Below, piece by piece: positions 31,268 through 38,290 of a DNA stretch of 38,290 bases. This DNA is from Ruminococcus sp. (GTDB taxonomy: Bacteria > Bacillota > Clostridia > Oscillospirales > Ruminococcaceae), in NCBI GenBank assembly GCA_017534835.1, contig JAFXVT010000034.1:1-38290 (forward strand). The letters are read 5' to 3'. Position numbers and translations under genes: made by a program. Under the pieces are notes generated by a model. It had not been told where the DNA came from. It ran no database searches and saw only the letters and a program-made list of their open reading frames with translations. Position 1 is the first letter of the stretch. Every line of letters begins with the position of its first letter.

Positions 31268-32731
31268 ATGAACACACTTAAGAAAACATTAGCATTAGTA
31301 GCTACACTTGCAATGGCAGCAACTGCATTCGCAAGCTGTGGTGACGACGAGAGCTCTTCTGAGTCTTCTTCTAAGGCAGACAAGACAGAGGCTGCTTCTG
31401 AGGCTGAGGCTTCTTCTGAGGCTGGCGGCGAAGAGGTTTCTACTGGCGAGATCGATGCATCTGTAGGCAAGGGCGGCGACAAGTTCACTGTTGCAGCTTG
31501 GAACGCAGACGATGTTCCTTTCCTTATCGCTCAGTGGAAGGGTCTCTCATTCGATACAATCGTTGACGACCTCGCAGACGGCAAGGTTGAAGGCATTGAT
31601 TGTAAGGTATTCGGCGTAGGCGGCGGCGAGGCTGCTGACCGTTACGACCAGCTATTCAACGAGGGCGGCGACCTTGATGTTTACTTCTGTGAAGCTGACT
31701 GGGCTCTCAAGTACATCAACGACGATACTAAGACACTTGCTCTCAGCAAGCTCGGTCTTGGCGACAGCGATTTCGCTAACATCTACAAGTACACAGACGA
31801 GATCGGTAAGGATTCCAACGGCGTTCGTAAGGGCGTTTCATGGCAGGCTGCAGCAGGCGGTTTCGCTTACAGAGCAGACCTCGCTAAGGAGTACCTCGGT
31901 GCTGATTCACCCGCTGCTATGCAGGAGAAGGTTGGCGACTGGGATAAGTTCGTTGCTGCTGCTAAGGAAGTTAACGAAAAGTCCGGCGGCAAGACAGCTC
32001 TCGCTGATACAGTTGGCGGTATGTGGCAGGCATTCGCTTGCGGTCGTACACAGCCCTGGGTTAAGGACAACAAGCTCGTTATCGACGACTTCTGCCAGGA
32101 CTTCGCTGATACAGCTAAGCAGCTCTGGGATTGCGGCGGCGTAACAAAGAACAGCCAGTGGACAGATGAGTGGACTGCTGCTGGTACAACTGATAACTGC
32201 ATGGGTTACTTCGTATCTACATGGGGCTTCGGCGGATTCTTCCTCGATGCTGCTGGTGGAGAGAATGGTCCTGCTTACGGTAAGTGGGCAGTTTGCCAGG
32301 GCCCGCAGGCATTCTTCTGGGGCGGTACATGGATCGTTGTTAACCCCAAGACAGATAACGGCGAAGAGGCTCGTGACTTCATCCTTTCTGCAACTTCTAA
32401 GGAAGATCAGATGTCTGCATACGCTAAGGCTAAGCCTGAGTATGTAAACAACACAAAGGTTATGGACGATCTTATCTCTGGCAACACAGTATTCAACGAG
32501 AAGATCTCCGGCAACTTTGCTGACAAGCAGAACTACTTCGCAGAGCTCGCTAACAACGCTAAGACAATCGACTTCAAGGGTCTCATCACTCCTTACGATG
32601 CTACTTGCAAGAGCGCATTCCTCGAGGCAGTAACAGATGAGATGCTCAAGGGCGGCAAGTCTTATGACGATGCTATCGTTGAGTTCAAGAAGAAGTGTGC
32701 TGAGGCAATTCCGTCTCTTGAAATTGAATAA
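31268..32731 (+). CDS. Sugar ABC transporter substrate-binding lipoprotein
   Basis: A 487-residue extracellular solute-binding protein of the family 1 (carbohydrate) type. The lipoprotein signal ends AFASC (Cys23), followed by a Ser/Glu/Ala-rich linker (about 25-65). Trp and Tyr are frequent in the pocket region (WAACQG-like segments GKWAVCQGPQAFFWGGTWIV), as in sugar-binding proteins. It delivers a sugar to the permeases at 32837 and 33901. AAGGAGG precedes ATG 31268. Codon use is strongly biased (ggc, gct, ctc, aag), as in highly expressed genes. A long stem-loop after the stop separates it from the permeases. Confidence 0.92.
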   Translation: MNTLKKTLALVATLAMAATAFASCGDDESSSESSSKADKTEAASEAEASSEAGGEEVSTGEIDASVGKGGDKFTVAAWNADDVPFLIAQWKGLSFDTIVDDLADGKVEGIDCKVFGVGGGEAADRYDQLFNEGGDLDVYFCEADWALKYINDDTKTLALSKLGLGDSDFANIYKYTDEIGKDSNGVRKGVSWQAAAGGFAYRADLAKEYLGADSPAAMQEKVGDWDKFVAAAKEVNEKSGGKTALADTVGGMWQAFACGRTQPWVKDNKLVIDDFCQDFADTAKQLWDCGGVTKNSQWTDEWTAAGTTDNCMGYFVSTWGFGGFFLDAAGGENGPAYGKWAVCQGPQAFFWGGTWIVVNPKTDNGEEARDFILSATSKEDQMSAYAKAKPEYVNNTKVMDDLISGNTVFNEKISGNFADKQNYFAELANNAKTIDFKGLITPYDATCKSAFLEAVTDEMLKGGKSYDDAIVEFKKKCAEAIPSLEIE

Positions 32732-32761
32732 TTAACAATATCACAGTTTAACACGAATTAT

Positions 32762-32791
32762 ACCTACGGAATACTTATGTATTCCGTAGGT
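32762..32791 (+). promoter_or_regulatory. Stem-loop between binding protein and permeases
   Basis: ACCTACGGAATAC (32762-32774), loop TTAT, GTATTCCGTAGGT (32779-32791): a perfect 13-bp stem, followed by the T-rich gtatatttgtttac and then attcattttttt. It may act as a partial terminator or as a 3' stabiliser, giving more binding protein than permease. Confidence 0.8.
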
Positions 32792-32836
32792 GTATATTTG
32801 TTTACTATTCATTTTTTTCACGAGAGGGTGTGTGTT

Positions 32837-33904
32837 ATGGCAACAGCTGCTCAGAAACGCATTAAGTCTATCAGCTATGCTAAATATGGCTATATTTTTA
32901 TTCTGCCATTCTTTATAGTTTATCTTTTTTATCAGTTCTGGCCTCTTATTAACACCTTTATTGTTGCCTTTAAAGGTAATACTGTACATACTGAGGAATT
33001 TGTAGGCCTTAATAACTTTAAGGATCTTTTGATAGGTGATTCGTCAAAGCCGTTCTCTGCTGCTCAGCAGGTACATGAAGCTTTTTTCAGAACTCTTGGC
33101 AATACCGTGATCCTCTGGGTAGGTAACTTTATCCCCCAGATCCTTCTTTCTCTTTCGTTAGCTGTCTGGTTCACAGAGGCTAATCTTAAGATCCCGGGAA
33201 AAGAATTCTTCAAGGTAGTAATGTATCTTCCCAATATCCTTACTGCCGCTTCTGTCGCTGTTCTTTTCGTTCAGCTCTGCGGACAGTCTGAAACTAACCC
33301 CGGTGCGATCAACTCGCTTTTAACTAAATTCGGAATCGTCAAAACGACGTCAGCCGGACTTCTCGTAAATCCTGTTGAATTTATCGATGGAGTATGGCCT
33401 TCGCGTTTTGTCGTTATGTTTATCCAGACATGGATGTGGTTCGGTAATACTATGATCATGCTCATGTCAGGTATCCAGGGTATCAACCCTTCACTTTTCG
33501 AAGCTGCTTCTATCGACGGTGCAAGCTCCGGACAAGTATTCAGAAAGATAACTCTTCCTCTTCTTACACCCATCATGGCTTACACTCTTGTAACATCTAT
33601 GATCGGTGGTCTCCAGATGTTCGATATACCTTACCTCTATAACAAAGACGGTTCAGCAAGTAAGTATCTTGAAACTATCGCTGCTCTCATCTATAAGTAC
33701 TTCCATGTTACTAACCAGGAGCAGAATAAGATCGGTTACTCAGGTGCGGCATCTGTTCTCCTGTTCTTCATTACACTCATACTCGGCTGTATCGCGTTCT
33801 ATATGACACGTGACAAGGACGAGATCGCTAAGAAGAAGCAGAGAAAGAAGATCGCTAAACAGCTTAAGGCTGAAAGCAAGCAGTTTGGAGGTTTCTCGAT
33901 ATGA
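32837..33904 (+). CDS. Sugar ABC transporter permease (MalF-like)
   Basis: A 355-residue membrane protein with about six hydrophobic helices. The cytoplasmic EAA loop EAASIDGASSGQVFRKITLPLLTP, which contacts the ATPase, is intact, placing it in the carbohydrate-uptake (CUT1) family. A charged C-terminal tail (RDKDEIAKKKQRKK) faces the cytoplasm. The start is set at ATG 32837, preceded by GAGAGGGTG; a longer in-frame start at 32777 would lie within the stem-loop. It overlaps the second permease gene by 4 nt (ATGA). Confidence 0.92.
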   Translation: MATAAQKRIKSISYAKYGYIFILPFFIVYLFYQFWPLINTFIVAFKGNTVHTEEFVGLNNFKDLLIGDSSKPFSAAQQVHEAFFRTLGNTVILWVGNFIPQILLSLSLAVWFTEANLKIPGKEFFKVVMYLPNILTAASVAVLFVQLCGQSETNPGAINSLLTKFGIVKTTSAGLLVNPVEFIDGVWPSRFVVMFIQTWMWFGNTMIMLMSGIQGINPSLFEAASIDGASSGQVFRKITLPLLTPIMAYTLVTSMIGGLQMFDIPYLYNKDGSASKYLETIAALIYKYFHVTNQEQNKIGYSGAASVLLFFITLILGCIAFYMTRDKDEIAKKKQRKKIAKQLKAESKQFGGFSI

Positions 33905-34794
33905 GTAAAATGGACTCTGTATACGGAAAGGCTAAGGATAATTACAGAGCTAAGATTGTTTTCAAGTCGACTGTACTTGTTATCTGGTTCATTATCCTTA
34001 CCATCATCTGTTTATTCCCGATTTATATTCTTCTTATCAACTCCACCCGTGACACTCATCAGATCTCGAACGGTATCAGCTTCATTCCGAGCTCACACCT
34101 CTTCGATAACTACAAGAGTGTTACCGGTAACGACTTCAAGCTCAACTACCGTGCTCTTTACGGTTACAGAAACAGCCTTCTCATCACTTGCTCGGCTTGC
34201 TTCCTGACCGTATTCTTCTCGGCACTTACTGCATACGGTATCCACGTTTATGACTTCAAGCTCAAGGAGATCTCTTACACAGTTATCCTCCTCGTAATGA
34301 TGGTTCCTATGCAGGTAACTTCCGCAGGTTTCTTAAACTTCATGGCTAAGCTCCACCGTACCGGTCACTATGATCCGCTCATACTCCCGGCTATCGCGGC
34401 GCCAGCGGTCGTCTACTTTATGAGGTCGTATATGAAATCCTCGTTCCCGTTGGATATCGTCGAGGCAGCACGTATCGACGGCTGCTCCGAGTTCAGGACA
34501 TTCGTTTCCATCGCTATCCCGATGATGAAGCCGGCTATCGCTGTTCAGGCGATTTTCGCATTCATCGCTACATGGAACAACTTCTATACACCTAATATGA
34601 TCCTTATCGGTGTTGACACTAAGAAGAAGACCTTACCTATGATGATCAACGCTCTTCAGTCATCAGACGTACTTAATGACTACGGTGCTGTTTACCTTGC
34701 TATCGCAATGTCGATCGTACCGATCATTATCGCATACGTTGCACTGTCCAGATTCATCATCGCAGGTGTTGCACTTGGTGGTGTAAAGGAATAA
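33901..34794 (+). CDS. Sugar ABC transporter permease (MalG-like)
   Basis: A 297-residue partner permease with six predicted helices and the EAA loop EAARIDGCSEFRTFVSIAIPMMKP. The order binding protein, MalF-like, MalG-like is that of CUT1 sugar importers. No ATPase gene follows, so a shared MsmK/MsmX-type ATPase encoded elsewhere is expected. Translation is coupled to the upstream permease by the ATGA overlap. A strong terminator lies 13 nt after the stop. Confidence 0.93.
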   Translation: MSKMDSVYGKAKDNYRAKIVFKSTVLVIWFIILTIICLFPIYILLINSTRDTHQISNGISFIPSSHLFDNYKSVTGNDFKLNYRALYGYRNSLLITCSACFLTVFFSALTAYGIHVYDFKLKEISYTVILLVMMVPMQVTSAGFLNFMAKLHRTGHYDPLILPAIAAPAVVYFMRSYMKSSFPLDIVEAARIDGCSEFRTFVSIAIPMMKPAIAVQAIFAFIATWNNFYTPNMILIGVDTKKKTLPMMINALQSSDVLNDYGAVYLAIAMSIVPIIIAYVALSRFIIAGVALGGVKE

Positions 34795-34807
34795 TCTTAT
34801 ACATAAG

Positions 34808-34836
34808 ACAGCGTACTTCGGTATGCTGTTTTTTTT
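34808..34836 (+). terminator. Intrinsic terminator of the sugar-transporter operon
   Basis: ACAGCGTAC (34808-34816), TTCG tetraloop, GTATGCTGT (34821-34829), then seven T residues. One G-T wobble is in the stem. Confidence 0.93.
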
Positions 34837-34838
34837 AT

Positions 34839-34868
34839 GTCATAAACCGCTCCGGACGAGCATACATT
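34839..34868 (+). promoter_or_regulatory. Sigma-E-like promoter of the spoIIIA operon
   Basis: GTCATAAA at 34839-34846, a 14-nt spacer, and CATACATT at 34861-34868. This fits the mother-cell sigma-E consensus (about GTCATATT, 14-15 nt, CATACAHT), with an exact -10. It lies 21 nt before the spoIIIAA start. The Bacillus subtilis spoIIIA operon is known to be sigma-E-controlled. Confidence 0.75.
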
Positions 34869-34889
34869 TTAGTAAAAGGAGCGATGAAA

Positions 34890-35792
34890 ATGACAGAACG
34901 TACAAGCCTTGAAATAATAGCAGGCTATCTGCCCGAGCCTCTGCGGGCAGCAGTTCTCTCCGCGGAGGCTGCTATCGGACCTGACCTGACCGAGCTGCGG
35001 CTCTATTCCGGTCAGCCGGCAGCTATCGTTTATCCGTACAGGATATTGTTCCTGACCAGAAGCGGAGTTACAGCGAGCAGCGCGAATACAGCCGTGATAC
35101 GCACCGGCTTCGAGGACATCCGCCGCACGATAGATGCGGTCACGCACTACTCGTTTCACAGCCACGTAAACGAGTTCCGTCAGGGCAGCTTTATTATCGG
35201 GAACGGTATTCGCGCCGGTATCTCGGGCGTTTACAATCAGGACGGGCTGATAACTGACGTTACCGGTATCTGCTTCCGTATTTCACGCAGCGTACCGGGC
35301 TGCTCCGCTGATCTTGCCGGACTTGTCGGCGGAGGAAAGGGGCTGCTCATCTGCGGAGGTGTCAACTCCGGCAAAACAACGATTTTACGCGATCTGTGCT
35401 GTGTTCTCGGACGAAAGCGCAAGGTCGTACTTGTCGATGAGCGCAACGAGATCGCGGCAGTTTCGGACGGTCGGACAGGCTGCGATGTTGGTATCCTCAC
35501 GAACGTTCTGACCGGCTGTCCGCGGCATATCGGGATAATTTCGGCTATCCGCTCGCTCTCGCCGGACGTCATCATCTGCGATGAGCTTGCAGGCGACGAT
35601 GACATTGAAGCAGTCGCCGCCGGTGCCGGTTGTGGTATCAGCTTCTGTGCGAGCGTCCATGCCGAAAGTCTTGAAGCTCTCAAATGCCGGTATTTCGCGG
35701 AAAGACTGCTTTCGACCGGACTTTTCAGCCATGCGGCATTTCTCGCCGGAGCATCTCAGCCCGGTCGGATACGTGAGGTGGCTGTGCTGTGA
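34890..35792 (+). CDS. spoIIIAA: Stage III sporulation protein AA (ATPase)
   Basis: A 300-residue secretion-type ATPase with Walker A GGVNSGKTT, the Walker B-like DVIICDELAGDDD and a late SVHAE segment, as in type II/IV secretion ATPases. SpoIIIAA is thought to power the SpoIIIA-SpoIIQ channel between mother cell and forespore. ATG 34890 is chosen because AAAAGGAG lies 8 nt upstream; the in-frame ATG at 34884 is only 2 nt from it. The next gene starts on the final A of this stop codon (TGATG), so translation is coupled. Confidence 0.93.
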   Translation: MTERTSLEIIAGYLPEPLRAAVLSAEAAIGPDLTELRLYSGQPAAIVYPYRILFLTRSGVTASSANTAVIRTGFEDIRRTIDAVTHYSFHSHVNEFRQGSFIIGNGIRAGISGVYNQDGLITDVTGICFRISRSVPGCSADLAGLVGGGKGLLICGGVNSGKTTILRDLCCVLGRKRKVVLVDERNEIAAVSDGRTGCDVGILTNVLTGCPRHIGIISAIRSLSPDVIICDELAGDDDIEAVAAGAGCGISFCASVHAESLEALKCRYFAERLLSTGLFSHAAFLAGASQPGRIREVAVL

Positions 35793-36292
35793 TGATACGT
35801 GTTTTCGCTGCGGCAGCATTTGTCGCTGCCGGTGCTGTCACAGGCTCTGCTCTTGCATCGAAGCTTCGCCGGGAGCAGCGGATATGTGCGGCGATATGCA
35901 GCCTTTTTTCGCGGACGGCTTTTCTTGTCGGGTATCGCGGAGACGATGTTTATTCTGTCTGCTCCGAGCTTCGCCGCGACATCGAGCTCGCTCCGCTGAC
36001 CTTTCTGAATGAGCTGCCGGAGACCTATTCATCGGGAGCTGATTTCCGCGATATATGGCGTTCTTCGGTCACTTCACAGTCCTTCGGAGCGGAAGAGACC
36101 GAGCTGCTTATCCGTCTCGGCAGCATTATCGGTCGGAGCGACAGCGCAAGCCAGTGCGAAACTATAGATCAGCTCGGGAAGCGTGCTGCCGAGCTCGAAA
36201 AGCGCCGCGCCGATACCTCCCGTCAGAAGGGGCGGCTCTATCGCAGCGTAGGACTGCTTTTGGGCGTGATCTCGGCAATTCTTGTTATTTGA
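35792..36292 (+). CDS. spoIIIAB: Stage III sporulation protein AB
   Basis: A 166-residue protein with an N-terminal membrane helix, a helical cytoplasmic domain (LLIRLGSIIGRSDSASQ and the AAELEKRRADTSRQKGRLYRS stretch) and a C-terminal hydrophobic tail ending LGVISAILVI. This matches SpoIIIAB, a GspF-like membrane component of the SpoIIIA channel. Position directly after spoIIIAA and before spoIIIAC supports it. The start shares a base with the preceding stop. Confidence 0.88.
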   Translation: MIRVFAAAAFVAAGAVTGSALASKLRREQRICAAICSLFSRTAFLVGYRGDDVYSVCSELRRDIELAPLTFLNELPETYSSGADFRDIWRSSVTSQSFGAEETELLIRLGSIIGRSDSASQCETIDQLGKRAAELEKRRADTSRQKGRLYRSVGLLLGVISAILVI

Positions 36293-36305
36293 AGGAGTGA
36301 GAGAA

Positions 36306-36503
36306 ATGGACATTGACCTGATATTCAAGATAGCCGGCGTCGGGATAATCGTAGCGGTGCTCAACCTCGTACTAAAGCGTGCAGAGCGCGAAGAACAGGC
36401 GATGATGACCACACTTGCCGGGCTCATCGTCGTGCTCGTCATAATCGTGCAGGAGATAGGCGGACTCTTCGACACGGTAAAATCGGTGTTCGGACTATGG
36501 TAG
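36306..36503 (+). CDS. spoIIIAC: Stage III sporulation protein AC
   Basis: A 65-residue protein with two hydrophobic helices (MDIDLIFKIAGVGIIVAVLN and LAGLIVVLVIIVQEIGGLF) separated by a charged KRAEREEQ turn, the exact plan of SpoIIIAC. GGAG lies 8 nt before ATG 36306. It overlaps spoIIIAD by 7 nt. SpoIIIAC and AD form small membrane parts of the channel. Confidence 0.92.
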   Translation: MDIDLIFKIAGVGIIVAVLNLVLKRAEREEQAMMTTLAGLIVVLVIIVQEIGGLFDTVKSVFGLW

Positions 36504-36886
36504 ACGGAGCATTCACAACGGCAGTTTTCTGCGTAGCTTCGGCTATCCTCGCTGTTCTTCTGAGGCAGTACGTCCGCGAGCACTCCCTTTTCATCGCGGC
36601 AGCCGCCTGTACAGCGGTCGCAGGAGCACTCGTTGCGCTGTTAAGTCCGGCGGTGGAAGAGATACGCGGGATATTTGCTGAGTCGGGTCTTCCGGAAGGC
36701 TATATCTCGGTAGTTTTCAAGGCTACAGCCATCTGTATCATCACGCAGATAGCGTCTGACCTCTGTCGTGACAGCGGCGAATCTGCGATCGCTTCAGCGG
36801 CTGAAATGTGGGGAAGGGGAGCCGTAACGCTCCTGAGTATCCCTCTTGTCCGTGCTCTTATCGAGCAGATAAGCGGTATTCTGTGA
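36497..36886 (+). CDS. spoIIIAD: Stage III sporulation protein AD
   Basis: A 129-residue membrane protein with about four hydrophobic helices and the family phrase SVVFKATAICIITQIASDLCRDSGESAIASAAE broken across the third helix. The length and place in the operon fit SpoIIIAD, which resembles a duplicated and extended SpoIIIAC. It overlaps the end of spoIIIAC by 7 nt. Confidence 0.92.
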   Translation: MVDGAFTTAVFCVASAILAVLLRQYVREHSLFIAAAACTAVAGALVALLSPAVEEIRGIFAESGLPEGYISVVFKATAICIITQIASDLCRDSGESAIASAAEMWGRGAVTLLSIPLVRALIEQISGIL

Positions 36887-36896
36887 GGTGCGCAAA

Positions 36897-37997
36897 ATGA
36901 GGATATTCATTATCACAGCAGCGGCAGTTGTCCTGCTGTTTGGCTGTATTTCGCCGGTTTCTGCGTATGCGGAGGAAGACGTTTACGCTGAGGTCACTGA
37001 TGAGATAGACGGCGCGCTCGACGAATTCGGTCTCGGGATAACTCTCGACGAGGTGCCCGGACTCACCTTCGGAGAGCTTGCATCAGCTGTCGCCGAAGGA
37101 ACACGTGACCGGCTCGCTGCACCTCTTCGCATGCTCGCGCTCGTTTTCCTTGTAGTCGTTGCAGCCTCTATCCTGCGGAATACAGCCGGAAACTCACTTG
37201 CGAGCACCTCCGCCGGAACGTATGATATGGTCTGTACAACAGCGGCAGCAGCAGCTGTCGCGCCACAGATAATAGCTGTCTTTGAGGACACACTTGTGCA
37301 TATCCGGCTCTGCGGCGGCTTTATGATCGTGTTTGTGCCGGTATTTACGGCAGCAGCGGCGATGTGCGGAAGTCTGACGACCTCGGGCGTGTACAACGTC
37401 CTCATTCTCGGAGCCTCGGAGCTTATCACACAGCTTGCGGAGAGCTATCTTCTGCCGGTTCTTGGAGCTGCAACAGCTCTTTCCGTGACCGGCAGCGTCT
37501 TCCCGGACACCTCCCTTGAAAGTGCGGCAGCTCTGCTGAAAAAGGTGTCGATATGGTGCATTTCGGTCATTATGACGCTTTTCACCGGCTTTGTTTCGGT
37601 CAAATGCACCATTGCCGCACGAACTGACGGAGTAGCTGTCAAAGCCGCAAAGACCGTCATTTCGGGAATGGTACCGGTTGTCGGCGGAGCTGTCAGTGAT
37701 GCTTATGCAACGGTCAAGGGCAGCTTTGAGGTCATCGGCACCACAGCCGGAGCCGCCGGGATCATCGGTATCGTACTGCTGATACTTCCCCATATCCTCG
37801 AGCTTTTCGCCTATCGCGGAGTTATGCTCGCCGGAGCTGCCGCCGCGGATATGTTCTCTGTCCCGACTGTCGGCAAGCTTCTGCGCAGTCTCGACAGCGC
37901 CCTTGCTATAGCCCAGTGCGTCCTTGTCTGCTACTCGCTGATGTTCCTCATATCCTCCGCTATCCTCGCCCACTCTATCACTTCCGCCGCCGTTTAG
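36897..37997 (+). CDS. spoIIIAE: Stage III sporulation protein AE
   Basis: A 366-residue polytopic membrane protein with an N-terminal signal-like helix (IFIITAAAVVLLFGCISPVSAYA), an acidic soluble stretch (about 27-70) and six or more transmembrane helices. ADMFSVPTVGKLLRSLDSALAI near the C-terminus is typical of SpoIIIAE, a permease-like part of the channel. GAGGTG 6 nt before ATG 36897 supports this start over the in-frame GTG at 36888. In Bacillus spoIIIAF-AH follow directly, but here about 290 nt of repeats follow and no further gene is seen before the window end. Confidence 0.92.
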   Translation: MRIFIITAAAVVLLFGCISPVSAYAEEDVYAEVTDEIDGALDEFGLGITLDEVPGLTFGELASAVAEGTRDRLAAPLRMLALVFLVVVAASILRNTAGNSLASTSAGTYDMVCTTAAAAAVAPQIIAVFEDTLVHIRLCGGFMIVFVPVFTAAAAMCGSLTTSGVYNVLILGASELITQLAESYLLPVLGAATALSVTGSVFPDTSLESAAALLKKVSIWCISVIMTLFTGFVSVKCTIAARTDGVAVKAAKTVISGMVPVVGGAVSDAYATVKGSFEVIGTTAGAAGIIGIVLLILPHILELFAYRGVMLAGAAAADMFSVPTVGKLLRSLDSALAIAQCVLVCYSLMFLISSAILAHSITSAAV

Positions 37998-38017
37998 TAC
38001 CCTTCACCTTCTATCGT

Positions 38018-38046
38018 GGAAAACCTTTCTGAAGAAAGGTTCTTCC
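38018..38046 (+). terminator. Hairpin after spoIIIAE
   Basis: GGAA and AACCTTTC pair with GAAAGGTT and TTCC around a TGAA tetraloop (one bulged C). The bases after it are C-rich rather than T-rich, so termination here is uncertain; it may be the edge of the repeat element that follows. Confidence 0.45.
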
Positions 38047-38070
38047 CCGAACCCCTTTCCAAAGACTTTC

Positions 38071-38165
38071 AGCTTTGTTTTCCCCCTCCTATGGGGTCAC
38101 GTTAGCAGTATTTACTGGGAATCAGGTTCTCTTCCGTGACCCCATAGGAGGGGGAAAACGGAGTT
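38071..38165. repeat. Perfect 25-bp inverted repeat downstream of spoIIIAE
   Basis: Positions 38077-38101 are exactly complementary to 38135-38159 around a 33-nt centre; the arm contains CCCCCTCCTATGGGG. In RNA the stem extends by about six more pairs, partly wobble, to 38071 and 38165. No frame in the centre is coding. The length and perfection suggest a mobile or recently amplified palindromic repeat. Confidence 0.85.
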
Positions 38166-38222
38166 AAAAGTTTTAGGGGAGGAGTTTAGCCCACGTTCGC
38201 TAACGAACATTGGTTTTATTAT

Positions 38223-38254
38223 ATCTCCGAGGGAGTAGCCCCTCGGAGATTTTT
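38223..38254 (+). terminator. Terminator-like hairpin near the window end
   Basis: ATCTCCGAGGG (38223-38233) pairs with CCCTCGGAGAT (38240-38250), followed by TTTT. It could end the spoIIIAA-AE transcript or belong to the flanking repeat region. Confidence 0.65.
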
Positions 38255-38290
38255 GGTGTTAAAGTATCAGTATATCGCCATTTTCAGCAA

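Overview
The window reads as chromosomal DNA of a Ruminococcus-like member of the Clostridia (Oscillospiraceae). The case for this is two proteins with Ruminococcus-style dockerin repeats (DVNxDGKVDAKDAS type), an intact start of the spoIIIA sporulation operon, Gram-positive lipoprotein signals, strong AGGAGG ribosome binding sites and many consensus promoters (TTGACA / 17 nt / TATAAT). No tRNA, rRNA, CRISPR array or transposase was seen.

Layout. 1-2442: the C-terminal end of a Thr/Ser-rich dockerin protein and two unrecognised small genes. 2499-4452: maf and a DUF1015 gene, closed by a clear terminator. 4961-8638: a MacAB-like efflux operon (lipoprotein adaptor, ATPase, permease). 8998-11337, minus strand: ackA, an isolated phage-type replication protein and a small heavy-metal-associated protein. 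11739-16952, minus strand: a three-gene operon of a TerB-N/TerB-C protein, a BrxD-like ATPase and an Lhr/BrxHI-like helicase, the best candidate here for a poorly described DNA-processing or defence system. 17043-20313: an AT-rich VOC protein, serine acetyltransferase and a Y-family DNA polymerase with a beta-clamp motif. 20317-25795: a 95-bp tandem repeat, then a six-gene run with three tRNA-modification enzymes (TmcAL, MnmA, TrmN6-like), a C39-like lipoprotein, a HAD phosphatase and an isochorismatase-like hydrolase. 25946-30652: a PHP phosphoesterase, a YdcF-family membrane protein and a large secreted papain-family protease with a dockerin. 30883-34836: a promoter, a long apparently structured leader RNA and a sugar ABC transporter without its ATPase. 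34839-37997: a sigma-E-like promoter and spoIIIAA-AE; the operon is then interrupted by repeats up to the window end.

Three copies (4559-4884, 8658-8970, 11385-11730) of a roughly 330-bp, near-palindromic intergenic repeat are scattered through the first 12 kb. In the third copy the outer arms are swapped relative to the core. Together with the 95-bp tandem repeat after the polymerase gene and a perfect 25-bp inverted repeat after spoIIIAE, these make the non-coding part of the window unusually rich in structured repeats.
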